From: DASYQD01 sp963837455 | GTDB lineage: Bacteria > Acidobacteriota > Thermoanaerobaculia > Multivoradales > JAIOJS01 | Assembly: GCA_963837455.1 (NCBI GenBank) | Contig: CAWINM010000001.1 | Coordinates: forward strand, 496,001-560,000 | Direction of reading: 5' to 3' | Length of the DNA: 64,000 nucleotides | Shown here: piece by piece, positions 8,222-17,744 of the stretch | Position numbering within the stretch: position 1 is the stretch's first letter | How the letters are laid out: each line of letters opens with the position of its first letter | The notes under the pieces: model-generated | What the model saw: only the letters and a program-made list of their open reading frames with translations | The model's database searches: none | What the model was told of the DNA's origin: nothing | Program-made: the position numbers and the translations under genes

Positions 8222-10678
8222 ATGATTCCACGCAGCCGCGAGCGGACGCCGGGCCGATTCCTCGCCGTGCTTGCCCGTTCCTTTCCGGAGACGGCCCGCG
8301 ACCTGCAACTGGGAGCCCGCTGGTTGCTGCGCCGCCGGCTCTTCGCGGTGGCGGCGATCGGTATCCTCGCCTTCGGCACCGCCACCGCGGGCTCCATCCT
8401 GGCGCTGGTGCACGGCGTCCTCCTGCGTCCTCTCCCCTACCCGCACCCGCAGCGCCTGGCGGTGGTGTGGGAGCGCAACGTGCCGCGCCAGAAGGGAGAG
8501 AACGTCGTCTCGATGGACAACTTCGAGAGCTGGCGCGCGCGCGCCACCTCGTTCGCGAGCCTCGCCGCATTGGTCCCGGACCGCGCGACGCTGCGCGCCG
8601 GCACGCCGGTGAGCATCCGTGGCGCGGCGGTGACGCCGAGCTGGTTCCGCGTCGTCGGCGTCGTGCCCGCCCTCGGCCGCGGTTTCGATGAGGCCGAGGC
8701 GCACGACGGTGCGGCGGTGGTGCTGCTCAGCGACGCGCTGTGGCGGATCCGCTTCGCCGCCGACCGCCACGTGCTCGGGCGCGACATCGAGCTCGGCAGC
8801 CACCCTTTCCGGGTCGTCGGCGTCATGCCCCAGGGCTTCGAGCCCCCGGCGTTCGGCTGGCTCGGCCGCGAGCAGGCCTACTGGGTGCCCTTCGCCGCCA
8901 CGCCACAAAACCGGCAGTGGGGGCGCTTCCTCCTCGTCCTCGGCAGGCTCCGCCCAGGGGTCACGGTGGCGACCGCCGATCGCGAGATGGCAGCGGTGGC
9001 CGCCACCATCGGCCGCGAACGCGCCAGCAACCGCGACTGGACCGCCGACGTGGTGGGGCTGCGCGAGCAGGTGGCGAGCCCGGTGCGGACGCCCCTGCTG
9101 GCACTGCTCGTCGCCGCCGCCCTCATCCTGTTGTCGGCGGTGACCAACGTCGCCGCGCTCGCCCTCACCCACCTGCGCGGCCGCGAGGTCGAGCTCGCCG
9201 TGCGCGGCGCGCTCGGCGCCGGCCACGGCCGCATCGCGCGCCAGCTGTGGGCGGAGGCGGCGCTGGTCTTCCTCGCCGGCGGCGCCCTCGGTCTGCTGGG
9301 TGCGGGGGCCGGAGTCGGCCTGTTGCGTCGCGTGCTGCCCGCCGACCTGCCGCGCCTCGGCGAGGTGCGCCTCGGCGGCCTCGAGGCGGTGAGCGTGGCG
9401 GCGCTGCTCGGGCTCGCCCTCGTCGCGCTGTCGCTGCTGCACGCGGCCGTCGCCCGGCGCCATGCCACCACCCTGCCCACCCGGCGCCTCGCCGGCACGC
9501 GCGTCGTGGGCGCCCGCGGCGAGCGCCGCCTGGTGGTGGCCCAGGTGGCGCTGGCGGTGACGCTCGCCATCGGCGCCGGCCTCGCTGCACGTGGCTTCGC
9601 TCGCCTCCAGCACCGGCAGCTCGGTTTCGAGCCGCGCGACGTCCTGTCGTTCCGCATCGCCCTCGGCAGCGACCGTTACGACGATCCGGCGCGGCTCGCC
9701 TTCGTAGACGGCCTGCTGCGGAGTCTCGGCGGGATCCCCGGGGTCACCGCGACGGCGGCGGCCAGCCAGCGGCCGCTCACCGGCGCCGGCCCGGCGACCT
9801 CCGTACATGCCGTGGGCCCGCCCTCGCCCACCGACCCGGTGGCGGACCTGCGCGCCGTCACCCCGGGGTTCTTCCGCCTGCTCGGCATGCGTCTGCTCGC
9901 CGGCTCGCCACCTCCCGTCGGCGTGACCGCGGAGCCGCCGCGGCAGGTGGTGGTGAGCGCCGGGCTCGCCCGCGAGCTGTGGCCAGGCAAGGACCCCATC
10001 GGCCAGACGCTGGTGATCGATCCCGAGCACCACCTCGAGCCCGAGGTGGTCGGCGTCGCCGACGACATCCTCATGGAGGGACCCACCGTTCCCGGACGGG
10101 CCGCGGTGTACTTCGGCCTCGGGCAGTGGCCGAGCGAGAGCTTTGACCTGCTGCTGCGCAGCGGCCTCCCGCTTTCCGGCCTGCTGCCGGCGCTCCAGCA
10201 CGCGGTGTGGTCGCAGGATCCCGAGCTGGCGCTCACCAACCTCGCCGCGCTCGGCGAGGAGACCCGCGAGGCGATGGCGCAGCAGCGCGCCACCACCGCC
10301 GTGCTCGCCGCCTTCTCTGCCTGCGCACTGCTGCTGGCGGCGGCGGGCGTCTACGCCGCGCTCGCGCTCGAGGTCACCCTGCGCCGCCGCGAGCTGGCGG
10401 TGCGCGCCGCCCTCGGCGAGCTGCCGCGATCGCTGGTCGGACGCCTCGCCGGCGGCAGCGTCCGTCTCGCCGCTCTCGGCTGGCTGTTCGGCAGCGCGGC
10501 GGCGGCCATGCTGACGCGGTTCATGACCGCCATGCTGCAAGGGGTGGAGCCGCTCGACCCCGCGACCTTCTCGACGGCTCTCGCGCTGGTGCTCGCCATG
10601 GCCCTGGCGGCGGCGGCGCTGCCGGCGTGGCGCGCCGCGCGCGTCGATCCCCTCGCGGCGCTGCAGGGCGAGGGCTAG
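8222..10678 (+). CDS. ADOP-family ABC permease (duplicated FtsX/MacB type)
   Basis: An 818-residue inner-membrane protein of the acidobacterial duplicated orphan permease type. It has two MacB_PCD periplasmic domains and two FtsX permease domains in one chain, with no ATPase next to it. The first helix (FAVAAIGILAFGTATAGSIL) is followed by the family signature LLRPLPYPHPQRLAVVWE. Central helices around residues 285-420 include LTHLRGREVELAVRGALGAG. The second permease half repeats this as RRRELAVRAALGE near the C-terminus. Such proteins are greatly expanded in Acidobacteriota and probably extrude or sense unknown compounds with an ATPase encoded elsewhere. The ATG follows AAGAGG. Confidence 0.92.
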   Translation: MIPRSRERTPGRFLAVLARSFPETARDLQLGARWLLRRRLFAVAAIGILAFGTATAGSILALVHGVLLRPLPYPHPQRLAVVWERNVPRQKGENVVSMDNFESWRARATSFASLAALVPDRATLRAGTPVSIRGAAVTPSWFRVVGVVPALGRGFDEAEAHDGAAVVLLSDALWRIRFAADRHVLGRDIELGSHPFRVVGVMPQGFEPPAFGWLGREQAYWVPFAATPQNRQWGRFLLVLGRLRPGVTVATADREMAAVAATIGRERASNRDWTADVVGLREQVASPVRTPLLALLVAAALILLSAVTNVAALALTHLRGREVELAVRGALGAGHGRIARQLWAEAALVFLAGGALGLLGAGAGVGLLRRVLPADLPRLGEVRLGGLEAVSVAALLGLALVALSLLHAAVARRHATTLPTRRLAGTRVVGARGERRLVVAQVALAVTLAIGAGLAARGFARLQHRQLGFEPRDVLSFRIALGSDRYDDPARLAFVDGLLRSLGGIPGVTATAAASQRPLTGAGPATSVHAVGPPSPTDPVADLRAVTPGFFRLLGMRLLAGSPPPVGVTAEPPRQVVVSAGLARELWPGKDPIGQTLVIDPEHHLEPEVVGVADDILMEGPTVPGRAAVYFGLGQWPSESFDLLLRSGLPLSGLLPALQHAVWSQDPELALTNLAALGEETREAMAQQRATTAVLAAFSACALLLAAAGVYAALALEVTLRRRELAVRAALGELPRSLVGRLAGGSVRLAALGWLFGSAAAAMLTRFMTAMLQGVEPLDPATFSTALALVLAMALAAAALPAWRAARVDPLAALQGEG

Positions 10679-10688
10679 CGGCGGCCGC

Positions 10689-11957
10689 TCACCAGGCGAC
10701 GAGCGCCGCCGGGCCCGGCCAGGCGGCGAGCACCGCCAGGCCGACGAGCAGCCCGATTCCCCACAGCACGCCGATCCGCCGCCCCAGCGTCCGGCCGCCG
10801 AGCACCGCCACCACGCCCGCCTTGAAGACCAGGTTGGCGAGCGAGGCGAAGAGGATCAGCCGCCAGGCGAGGTCGGCGTCGAGCGTGCCCCCCCGCACCA
10901 GCTGCGCGCTCGACAAGGTGATGGCCTCGAGGTCGACGAGCCCCGACATGCCGGCGACGGCGAAGAGGCCGCGGCTGCCGAACTGCGCCTTCGCCCAGGC
11001 AACGGCGAGGACCACCAGCGCGTAGACGACGGCAAAGACCAGGGCCGTGCTCAGCTCGCTCGGGTTGCCGTGCTCGACGGGCTGGGCCTTTTCGTCGGGG
11101 GCGCGGCGGCCGGTGCCCCACCAGGCGAGACCGCCGAGCACCGCCAGCATGAACAGCAGTGGCGCCGCGGCACGGGCGAGGAGGCCCACAGAGACGATCG
11201 CCATCTCGACGAGAACGCGCAGGTAGATGACCGCGGTGGCGATGAGGATCACCTGCAGCGCGCCCTCGAGGCTGGCCGCGCCCTCGCGGGCGCGGCGGCT
11301 GAATGTGACGGTGGTGGCGGTGCTCGACACCAGACCGCCGAGCACGCCGCCGAGCAGGTTGCCGCCGCGCGCGCCGAGTGTCTTGTTACCCACGTAGGCG
11401 GCCAGCGACAGGCCGACGATGAGCACCACCATCCACCACACCTGGCGCGGGTTGAGCACCTCGTAGGGGCCGAAGGTGCGGTCCGGAAGCAGCGGCAGCA
11501 CCACCAGCGAGACGAGCACGAACTGCATCACCGCTCGCAGGTCCTCGTCGCCCAGCCGGGTGGCGAAGCGATGCAGCGGCACCTTGAGCTGCAGCAGCAC
11601 CACTGTGGCACCGGCGATCGCCACCGCCACCTGTGGGTGCCCGACCATGAGGTAGCCGCCGAGGGCGAACATCAGCAGCACCGTCACCTCGGTGGTCACC
11701 CCGGCGTCGGGGTGCCCGGCATGGATCTTCGCCAGGTTGCCGACGAACACCACCGCGGTGAGGCTGACGAAGCCGCCGACGAGCACCCAACCGCCGAAGT
11801 CGAAGGCGAGCAGGCCGCACACCGCACCGGTGAGGGTCACCAGCGGGAAGGTGCGGAAGCCCGCGATGTCGCCCGTCTTGCGCTCGCGCTGCAGGCCGAC
11901 GAGAAGCCCCAGCCCGAGGGCGATCCCCAGCCGCAGGAAGACGTCGGCGAGCTCCAC
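10689..11957 (-). CDS. MgtC/SapB family membrane protein with DUF4010
   Basis: A 422-residue polytopic membrane protein. The N-terminal 140 residues match MgtC/SapB, with GLGLLVGLQRERK near the start and GFRTFPLVTL after it. The rest is the DUF4010 permease-like half with repeated hydrophobic helices and the GGVLGGLVSSTATTV motif. MgtC proteins modulate growth in low magnesium, while this two-domain architecture is of unknown function. The start is a GTG at 11957. TAGGAT on the same strand, 9 nt upstream, may be a -10 element of a leaderless transcript or an AGGA ribosome binding site. The stop converges with the ADOP permease. Confidence 0.88.
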   Translation of the reverse strand: MELADVFLRLGIALGLGLLVGLQRERKTGDIAGFRTFPLVTLTGAVCGLLAFDFGGWVLVGGFVSLTAVVFVGNLAKIHAGHPDAGVTTEVTVLLMFALGGYLMVGHPQVAVAIAGATVVLLQLKVPLHRFATRLGDEDLRAVMQFVLVSLVVLPLLPDRTFGPYEVLNPRQVWWMVVLIVGLSLAAYVGNKTLGARGGNLLGGVLGGLVSSTATTVTFSRRAREGAASLEGALQVILIATAVIYLRVLVEMAIVSVGLLARAAAPLLFMLAVLGGLAWWGTGRRAPDEKAQPVEHGNPSELSTALVFAVVYALVVLAVAWAKAQFGSRGLFAVAGMSGLVDLEAITLSSAQLVRGGTLDADLAWRLILFASLANLVFKAGVVAVLGGRTLGRRIGVLWGIGLLVGLAVLAAWPGPAALVAW

Positions 11958-12099
11958 AGCTGAGCGATCCTAGCCCGGACCGCGCAGCGGCACACCGTTG
12001 TCCCACGGCCTCCACAGCGGCCCGGCGCCGCCCCCGACACGGTTGCGCTAGGCTCCTTGCCCCCCGGTTGTCGGTCCCCTGGCGCCGAGCCGCTGCGAC

Positions 12100-14173
12100 T
12101 CAGGGCGAGCCGGCGCTCCAGGCCCCGGTCGTGCCGCCCTCGAAGCCGTCGCTGAAGAGCGCGCCGATGGCGTCGGGGGTGATGGTGAAGTCGGCGTTGG
12201 AGACGTCGAAGAAGACGTTGCCGACGCACGACACCCGGATGCGTGCCTGCGTGGTCGGCAGGTTGGGGACGGTGATGCTCTCCGTACCGTCGTTGGCAGT
12301 GGTGGCGGCGATGACGGTGGGAAACGTGTTGCCACCGTCGGTGGACAGCGCGATGGCGACGCTGGCGCAGGAGACCGGCGCGAGGTCGGTGCCGGCGACG
12401 GCCCAGGTGATCGTCTGCGTGCTGTTGCCCGCCCAGCTGGCGGCGGTGTTGGGCTGGGTCACGGTGAACGGCCCAGCCGCGGCGGCAACGGTCACCGTCG
12501 TGGTGTCCCAGTCGACGCCACCGCCGCCGAGCTGGTTGTCGCGCGCGGTGAGCCGGAAGGTCAGGGTGCGGTCGCGCGTCGACATCGACTCGCCGAGGGT
12601 GGCGATGTTGGCGAGGATGTCGGAGAGACGCGGGAAGGTGCGGCTGGGAACCGTCAGCGGCACGAAGGAGCGGAAGATCGGCCGCGCCGCGGCGACGTCG
12701 TCGTTGGGAGGCGCCGCGGCGCCGAGGTCGAGCTCCTCCCACATGTAGGTCAGCGAGCCGGGCGCCTCGGCATCGCTGGCCGAGCCGGTGAGCGTGAACG
12801 GCGTCTGCTCGGGGATGGTGTAGGCGGCACCGGCGTCGACGCTGGGCGCGGTATTGCCGGTGGCGGTGATCGCCGCACAGGAGCTGCCGGTGACGCCGGT
12901 CGAGAAGGCGACGATCTCGTCGAAGCTCTTGGTGTGGAAGGTGTCGTCGCTGTGCGGCTGCAGATCCTCGGCGCCGCAGATGCCGGCGTAGGCCATGATC
13001 GTCGAGCCGCTGCCGGGCTCGTAGGCGGCAGAGCTGCTGCGGTTGCCGCCGCCGCAGTTGCCGGTGGTGCCGTTGAAGGTGTGGTTGGCGCCGAACTGGT
13101 GCCCCATCTCGTGGGCCACGTAGTCGACGTCGAAGCCGTCGCCGACCGGGTTCGAGGAGCCGGTGACGCCGCGTGCCTTGGTGCCGGTGCAGGGAACCCT
13201 GAGGTTGGCCACACCGCCGCCGCCGGTCGAGAAGACGTGCCCGACGTCGTAGTTGGCGGCGCCGATGACGCCGTCGAGGGTGGTCTGGTTCTGGCCCGAA
13301 CATCGTCGGGCCGTTGTTGTTGGTGTAGGGGTCGGTGGCGCCGTTGGTGTAGACGACGAGGTCGTCGTTGGCGACCAGCACCATGCGGATCGCCACCTCG
13401 CGCTCGTAGATGCCGTCGACACGGTTCATCGACACCGCCATGGCGTTCATCGCGCAGGCGACGGCGGCCGGGTTGGGGGCGCACACCGCCGTCGAGTACT
13501 CGCCGGTGGCGGCGAGCGCCAGGCGGTAGGTGCGCAGCTGGGTGCCGGAGGCGGCGGCGGGGACGGGGACGGCCGCCGGTGGCAGGGCAGCGTCGACGCC
13601 CGCCGCGTCACCCTTCACCTCGCAGCGGAAGGGGGGCCCCGCCGGCCGCGCCTCGCGCTTCCAGTAGCTGAGGGCGTAGCGCTCGTCCCAGCGGCGGTAG
13701 GGAGCGATGAAGAGCGTTCCCGACGTCGACAGCACCATGGCGTGGAACCCCAGGGAGGTCAGGCTCAGCCGGGCGGTGGCCGCGGGGTCGTCGACACCCT
13801 TGGCGGCGAAGGTCCGGATCTCGGGGAACCTCGCGGCCAGCGCGGGCTCGAGGATCGGCGACTCCTCGACCCGGAAGGTGCGGTCGGTGCCGTCGGGGTA
13901 GGGCAGCAGCAGGGTCACCGGCGCAGAGAGGGCGGCGGCCGAGCCCTCCCGCGGCGCCCGCGCCAGCCGCCCCTCGAGCTCCGCGACGTCCACCTCGAGC
14001 AGCCGGAAGTGCCGCGGGAGGGGGATCTCCCGCGCGCCTCCGCGCGGCGCCGCGGCCAGCGCCGACGCCAACGGCAGGTCGTGGAACGGGCTGCCCTGGG
14101 CCTCGGCGGGGACGGCGCCGAGGCAGATGCAGGTGGCGAGCATGGCAAACTGCAGGTGCCGTGTGATGGGCAT
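12100..14173 (-). CDS. Secreted M12/reprolysin-like metalloprotease, frameshifted
   Basis: The composite gene encodes about 690 residues. It has a signal peptide (ends near AVPAEAQG), an M12 propeptide-like region, then a catalytic domain with HEMGHQFGANH (codons 13113-13081), the HExxHxxGxxH zinc site of reprolysins. Ig-like/PKD-like strands follow, ending in the tail LFSDGFEGG...WS. The frame changes at 13293-13297. Upstream of this point the protein reads NNNGPTMFG; downstream it continues as QNQTTLDGVIG only after removing one base from GGGCC. The rest of the protein is well conserved, so a sequencing error is more likely than inactivation. The enzyme would be exported and degrade extracellular protein. 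Its stop lies 142 bases beyond the MgtC/DUF4010 gene start. Confidence 0.85.
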
Positions 14174-14198
14174 CGGGGGTTCCTCGGAGGGGCAGGAA

Positions 14199-15686
14199 CT
14201 AGGCGGCTCCGCTCGCGGGCGTGGGTACCGGCACCCCCGCCGCGAGAGCGGTGCCCGCGCCGGGTTCCGCCTCGCCCGCCGGCAGGTGCGCGATCGAGTT
14301 GGCGTAGTAGGCGACGGTCGCCTCCTCGCCCGGCGCCAGGCGCAGCAGCCCCTCCCCGTCCTCCACCACCAGGCGGCGCAGCTGCAGCATCCGCAGGCCG
14401 ACGGTGAATGCGTAGTCGACGTCCTGCCGCGGCAGGTACACGCGCGCGCCGGCGGCCTCCAGCCGATGCAGCAGCGCGTACGCCTCGGCCGCCAGCTCGA
14501 GGGGGGAGAAGCGCCGCTCCGGCTGCCGCCGCAGCACCGCGGCGACGATGGCCACCGGCACCACCGGGATCACCTGCCCGACGCGGTCCATCAGGTCGCC
14601 GGCCAGCTCCTCGATGCGGGCGAAGCGCTCCTCGCGCGACAGCGGCCGGGGGTCGAGCCGGCGCGCCGCACACCACTCCCGCAGGTAGAGCGGCGTGCCG
14701 AAGCTCACGCACGCGTAGCCGAAGCGGTGCCAGCGCCCGGTGACGGCGAGCCACAGCTGGCGGCCGACGAAGCCGGCGAGGTTGCCGGCCGCCCGCGCCG
14801 CCCCCGGCCGCGGCGTCGATGGCGCCACGTCGAGCAGCAGCGTGCGGTCCTCGAGCACGCGGTCGTAGTTGACCGCCACCGGAACGAAGACGACGTCGCG
14901 CGCCCCCTCGGGGTCGAAGGCCTTGACGATGTAGTCGAGCAGCCCGAGCTTGGCGACACCAAGGCGGCCGTCGCGCGACAACCCGCCCTCGGGGAAGATC
15001 GCCTGCGGCACGCCCGCCGCCGTCGCCATCTGCACGTAGCGCTCGAGCACGCGCCGGTAGAGCGCGTTGCGCGAGCGGCGGCGCACGAAGTAGGCGCCCA
15101 TCGCCTTGAGCAGGCTCTCCAGCGGCCAGATGCGGGCCCACTCCCCCACCGCGTAGGAGAGCGCCGTGCGCGACGCCGCCAGGTGGGCCACCAGCAGGTA
15201 GTCCATGTTGCTGCGGTGGTTGATGACGAACACCACGCTCGACTCCCGGGGCACCGCCGCCAGCGCCTCCTCGTCGAGCCAGCCGACGCGCACCCGGTAG
15301 AGCAGCTGCGCCAGCGAGCGCGAGGCCCAGTAGCCGAGGCGGAAGTAGAAGTAGGCGTTGAAGGCGGGAACGATCTCGCGCGCGTAGCGCTCGACCTTGG
15401 CCATCGCCACCTCGCGCGGCATCCCCTGCTCGAGGGCGAACGCCTGCGCCGCCTCCAGCACCTGGGCGTCGAACACCAGCCGATCGATCAGCACCCGGCG
15501 GCGGGTGAGCTGGAAGGGGCGGATCTCGATCTGAAAGCGGTGCCGCACCTCCTCCAGCACCCGGTTGGCGCGCGAGCGCAGGAACCAGCGCACGCTCGGC
15601 AGCAGCAGCCGGTCGAGCGCCGCCCACGCCACCACCGCGAGCAGCAGCACGAGGAGCCAGAGCGGGACGGCGACGGAGTGGGTCAT
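14199..15686 (-). CDS. PlsB-like glycerol-3-phosphate acyltransferase
   Basis: A 495-residue membrane-associated acyltransferase. The N-terminal hydrophobic anchor (VPLWLLVLLLAVVAWAAL) is followed by the acyltransferase motifs NHRSNMD (His157 to Asp162, the HX4D catalytic dyad) and FPEGGLSR at 232-239, the phosphate-binding block. The remaining sequence resembles PlsB-type enzymes but is much shorter than the E. coli protein of about 800 residues. It would acylate glycerol-3-phosphate or a related alcohol in phospholipid synthesis. The ATG at 15686 is chosen because the hydrophobic anchor follows directly. A further upstream ATG at 15743 would add an Arg-rich stretch. Confidence 0.85.
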   Translation of the reverse strand: MTHSVAVPLWLLVLLLAVVAWAALDRLLLPSVRWFLRSRANRVLEEVRHRFQIEIRPFQLTRRRVLIDRLVFDAQVLEAAQAFALEQGMPREVAMAKVERYAREIVPAFNAYFYFRLGYWASRSLAQLLYRVRVGWLDEEALAAVPRESSVVFVINHRSNMDYLLVAHLAASRTALSYAVGEWARIWPLESLLKAMGAYFVRRRSRNALYRRVLERYVQMATAAGVPQAIFPEGGLSRDGRLGVAKLGLLDYIVKAFDPEGARDVVFVPVAVNYDRVLEDRTLLLDVAPSTPRPGAARAAGNLAGFVGRQLWLAVTGRWHRFGYACVSFGTPLYLREWCAARRLDPRPLSREERFARIEELAGDLMDRVGQVIPVVPVAIVAAVLRRQPERRFSPLELAAEAYALLHRLEAAGARVYLPRQDVDYAFTVGLRMLQLRRLVVEDGEGLLRLAPGEEATVAYYANSIAHLPAGEAEPGAGTALAAGVPVPTPASGAA

Positions 15687-15760
15687 GCGCACCCCAAGGT
15701 GGCGAGACGTCCGGGCGCCGCGAGCCGGGCGGCTCCGCGGCACCGTGCTAGCCTGCCGGC

Positions 15761-16324
15761 GTGGGTGCTGCGCACGTTATGCCAGCGGGCCCGGGCGACC
15801 AAACCACGGCCGACTCGTCGGCGGGGGAGCGACCTTCGGAGCCGGCGGCGGCGGCCATCGCCCCGGGCCGCGCAGCGACCTCCGAGGTGATCCGCGCGGG
15901 CGGCCAGCCCGGCGCTTGGGAGGGCATCGACTCCCTCCCCTATCGCCACTCCCTCACCGGCGGCGACGACCACCGCGGGTCGGCGGTGACGCGCCGGCTG
16001 CTCGCCGGTGGCACGGCGAGCGGCTGCGCCTTCGAGCTGCGTTACTTCGAGCTCGCTCCCGGCGGCCGCACGGCGCGCGAGCGCCACCAGCACGCGCACG
16101 CGGTTGTCGTCCTGCGCGGTGCCGGCGAGGTGCGGCTCGGCGAGGTCGTCGCGACGCTCGCTCCCGGCGACCTCGTACGGGTGGCGCCCGCGGAGCCGCA
16201 TCAGTTCCGCAACCCGGGGTCGGAGCCATTCGGCTTCCTCTGCGTCGTCGACGCCGAGCGCGACGCGCCGACCCCGCTCGACGACGACGACGCGCCGTCC
16301 TGCAGCGTCGCGCCGGGCGGGTAG
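15761..16324 (+). CDS. Cupin domain protein
   Basis: A 187-residue protein whose second half is a single conserved-barrel cupin. Motif 1 is visible around ERHQHAHAVVVLRGAGEV and motif 2 in LVRVAPAEPHQFRN, giving the usual three His and one Glu-type ligand set for a metal. The first 50 residues are Ala/Pro-rich and probably unstructured. Single-domain cupins act as dioxygenases, isomerases or ligand sensors, and no substrate is evident. TAGCCT at 15749-15754 lies 6 nt upstream of GTG 15761, consistent with a leaderless transcript. An ATG at 15779 is the alternative start. Confidence 0.8.
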   Translation: MGAAHVMPAGPGDQTTADSSAGERPSEPAAAAIAPGRAATSEVIRAGGQPGAWEGIDSLPYRHSLTGGDDHRGSAVTRRLLAGGTASGCAFELRYFELAPGGRTARERHQHAHAVVVLRGAGEVRLGEVVATLAPGDLVRVAPAEPHQFRNPGSEPFGFLCVVDAERDAPTPLDDDDAPSCSVAPGG

Positions 16325-16445
16325 CGGCCCACCCGCCCGCCCTTCCTGCGCTTCGGGCACACCTGCTGGCGGCGGGCCGGAGCCGGCGAACCCTTCCGCT
16401 CGGCGAGGGGCGGACCACGGGCGGGCGGGACGAGGCGGGCCGGTG

Positions 16446-16475
16446 TTGACATATCGGACCAAGCCGGTCCAGAAT
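16446..16475 (+). promoter_or_regulatory. Promoter with GGACC-N5-GGTCC dyad before apbE
   Basis: TTGACA (16446-16451) and CAGAAT (16470-16475) are separated by 18 nt and match sigma70 -35 and -10 consensus at six and four of six positions. Between them lies the inverted repeat GGACC (16456-16460), five bases, GGTCC (16466-16470). A dyad between the two promoter elements is the usual place for a repressor. The half-sites resemble Rrf2-family (IscR/NsrR-type) operators, but that identity is inference. Start codon ATG 16488 lies 12 nt beyond the -10 element. Confidence 0.6.
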
Positions 16476-16487
16476 CTCTGCAGGCAA

Positions 16488-17693
16488 ATGAGACAACGTC
16501 TCAACAGCGGCTCGAGCCTTCCGGCTTCATTCGCGACCTATTCCGTAACTCTTTCTGGAGCAATAGCTTGCCGATCGAGCCACCTGCTGGCCCGGGGGCT
16601 CCTCGGGGTGGCCGTGCTCGCTGCGCTGGCCGCCGGTGCCCTCGCGGGTACCCACGGGGCCGCCGGCAACGGGCGCCACGTCACCGTCGAGCGGCAGCTC
16701 TACCTGATGGGTACGCGGGCCAGCCTGGCCATTACGGCCGACAGCCACGCCGCCGCGGCGGCCGGCGCCGAGGCGGGCGTGCGCGCCCTCGAGGCCACCG
16801 CCGAGCGCCTCTCCACCTGGCGCGAGAGCAGCGAGCTGTCGCGCCTCAATCGGGCCCCGGCCGGAACGCCCGTGCCGCTGTCGCCCCGCCTCGCCGGCGA
16901 GCTCGCCGCCGCCACCGCTTGCGCCGCCGACACCGGCGGCGCCTTCGACCCCGACGTCGGGCGGCTGATCGACCTCTGGGACCTGCGCGGTGGCGGCCGG
17001 GTGCCGTCGCCGCGGGAGGTCGCCGCCGCGCTCCCCGCCACCCGGCTCGACGCCCTCGAGCTGCGGGGGCGCACCGCCGTCCGCCGCCACCCCGAGCTGC
17101 GGCTCGAAGAGGGCGCCTGGGGCAAGGGTGCCGGCGTGGACGCCGCGCTGGCCGCGCTGCGCGCCGAGCCCGCCGTCACCGGCGCCTGGCTCGACCTCGG
17201 CGGACAGGCGGCGGTGCTCGGGGATGAGGCCTGGGAGGCCACCGTCGCCGACCCCGCCGACCGCGCGCGCCCGGTGGTCGCCGTGGCGCTCGCCGGCGGC
17301 TCGCTGGCGACCAGCGGCAACGGCGAGCACGGCCTGCGCGTGGAAGGACGGCGCCTAGGCCACCTCCTCGATCCGCGCAGCGGTGCTCCCGCGCCCGACT
17401 TCGGCACGCTCACCGTGTGGGCGGCCCAGGGGCTCCGCGCCGACTGCCTGTCGACCGGGCTCTTCGTCATGGGGCCCGCCGCCGCCCTCGACTGGGCTGC
17501 CGCGCACCCCGAGGTGGCGGTGCTGGTGCTGCGGCGCGACGGCGGCGCCCTGACGCTCGCGGCGAGCGCCAACCTCGCCGGGCGCCTGCGGCCCCTCGTC
17601 CCCGAGCTGACGATGTCGTTCCCCGAGGTCCGAGAGAAGAACGAAGGAGCAGCGGGCCGGATCGCCTGGCAGCGCGGGCCCGCTGCCCCCTGA
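16488..17693 (+). CDS. apbE: FAD:protein FMN transferase (ApbE)
   Basis: A 401-residue ApbE-family protein. It uses FAD to attach FMN covalently to Thr/Ser of target proteins outside the cytoplasm. Recognisable blocks are LMGTRASL, GGAFDPDVGRLIDLW, the GAWGKGAGVD segment, a DLGGQ loop, SLATSGNGEHG, and HLLDPRSGAP, which forms part of the FAD/Mg site. The hydrophobic stretch LLGVAVLAALAAGALAG near residues 35-52 is probably a signal peptide or anchor behind an unusually long N-terminus. ATG 16488 is the only standard start in a suitable place. It heads a run with the porin, FMN-binding protein and His-rich membrane protein, and its likely substrate is that FMN-binding protein. Confidence 0.92.
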   Translation: MRQRLNSGSSLPASFATYSVTLSGAIACRSSHLLARGLLGVAVLAALAAGALAGTHGAAGNGRHVTVERQLYLMGTRASLAITADSHAAAAAGAEAGVRALEATAERLSTWRESSELSRLNRAPAGTPVPLSPRLAGELAAATACAADTGGAFDPDVGRLIDLWDLRGGGRVPSPREVAAALPATRLDALELRGRTAVRRHPELRLEEGAWGKGAGVDAALAALRAEPAVTGAWLDLGGQAAVLGDEAWEATVADPADRARPVVAVALAGGSLATSGNGEHGLRVEGRRLGHLLDPRSGAPAPDFGTLTVWAAQGLRADCLSTGLFVMGPAAALDWAAAHPEVAVLVLRRDGGALTLAASANLAGRLRPLVPELTMSFPEVREKNEGAAGRIAWQRGPAAP

Positions 17694-17744
17694 CCGCCCA
17701 CGGACGGGCGTTGGCGCGCCCGGCGTGGACAGCGAGGAGAGTGT

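Noticed and set aside
6965..10540. A 1191-codon open frame on the minus strand, opposite the ADOP permease
   Set aside because: It is rich in Arg, His, Gln, Gly and Ala without motifs. It is the antisense shadow of the well-supported ADOP permease and aminotransferase genes.
16490..16502. GAGAC-AAC-GTCTC inverted repeat at the apbE start codon
   Set aside because: It is a short dyad within the first codons and could easily be chance. It was not given a separate feature.
17694..17744. Possible terminator hairpin CGCCC...GGGCG after apbE
   Set aside because: The stem is only 5 bp, no T tract follows, and the porin gene is close by with its own Shine-Dalgarno sequence.
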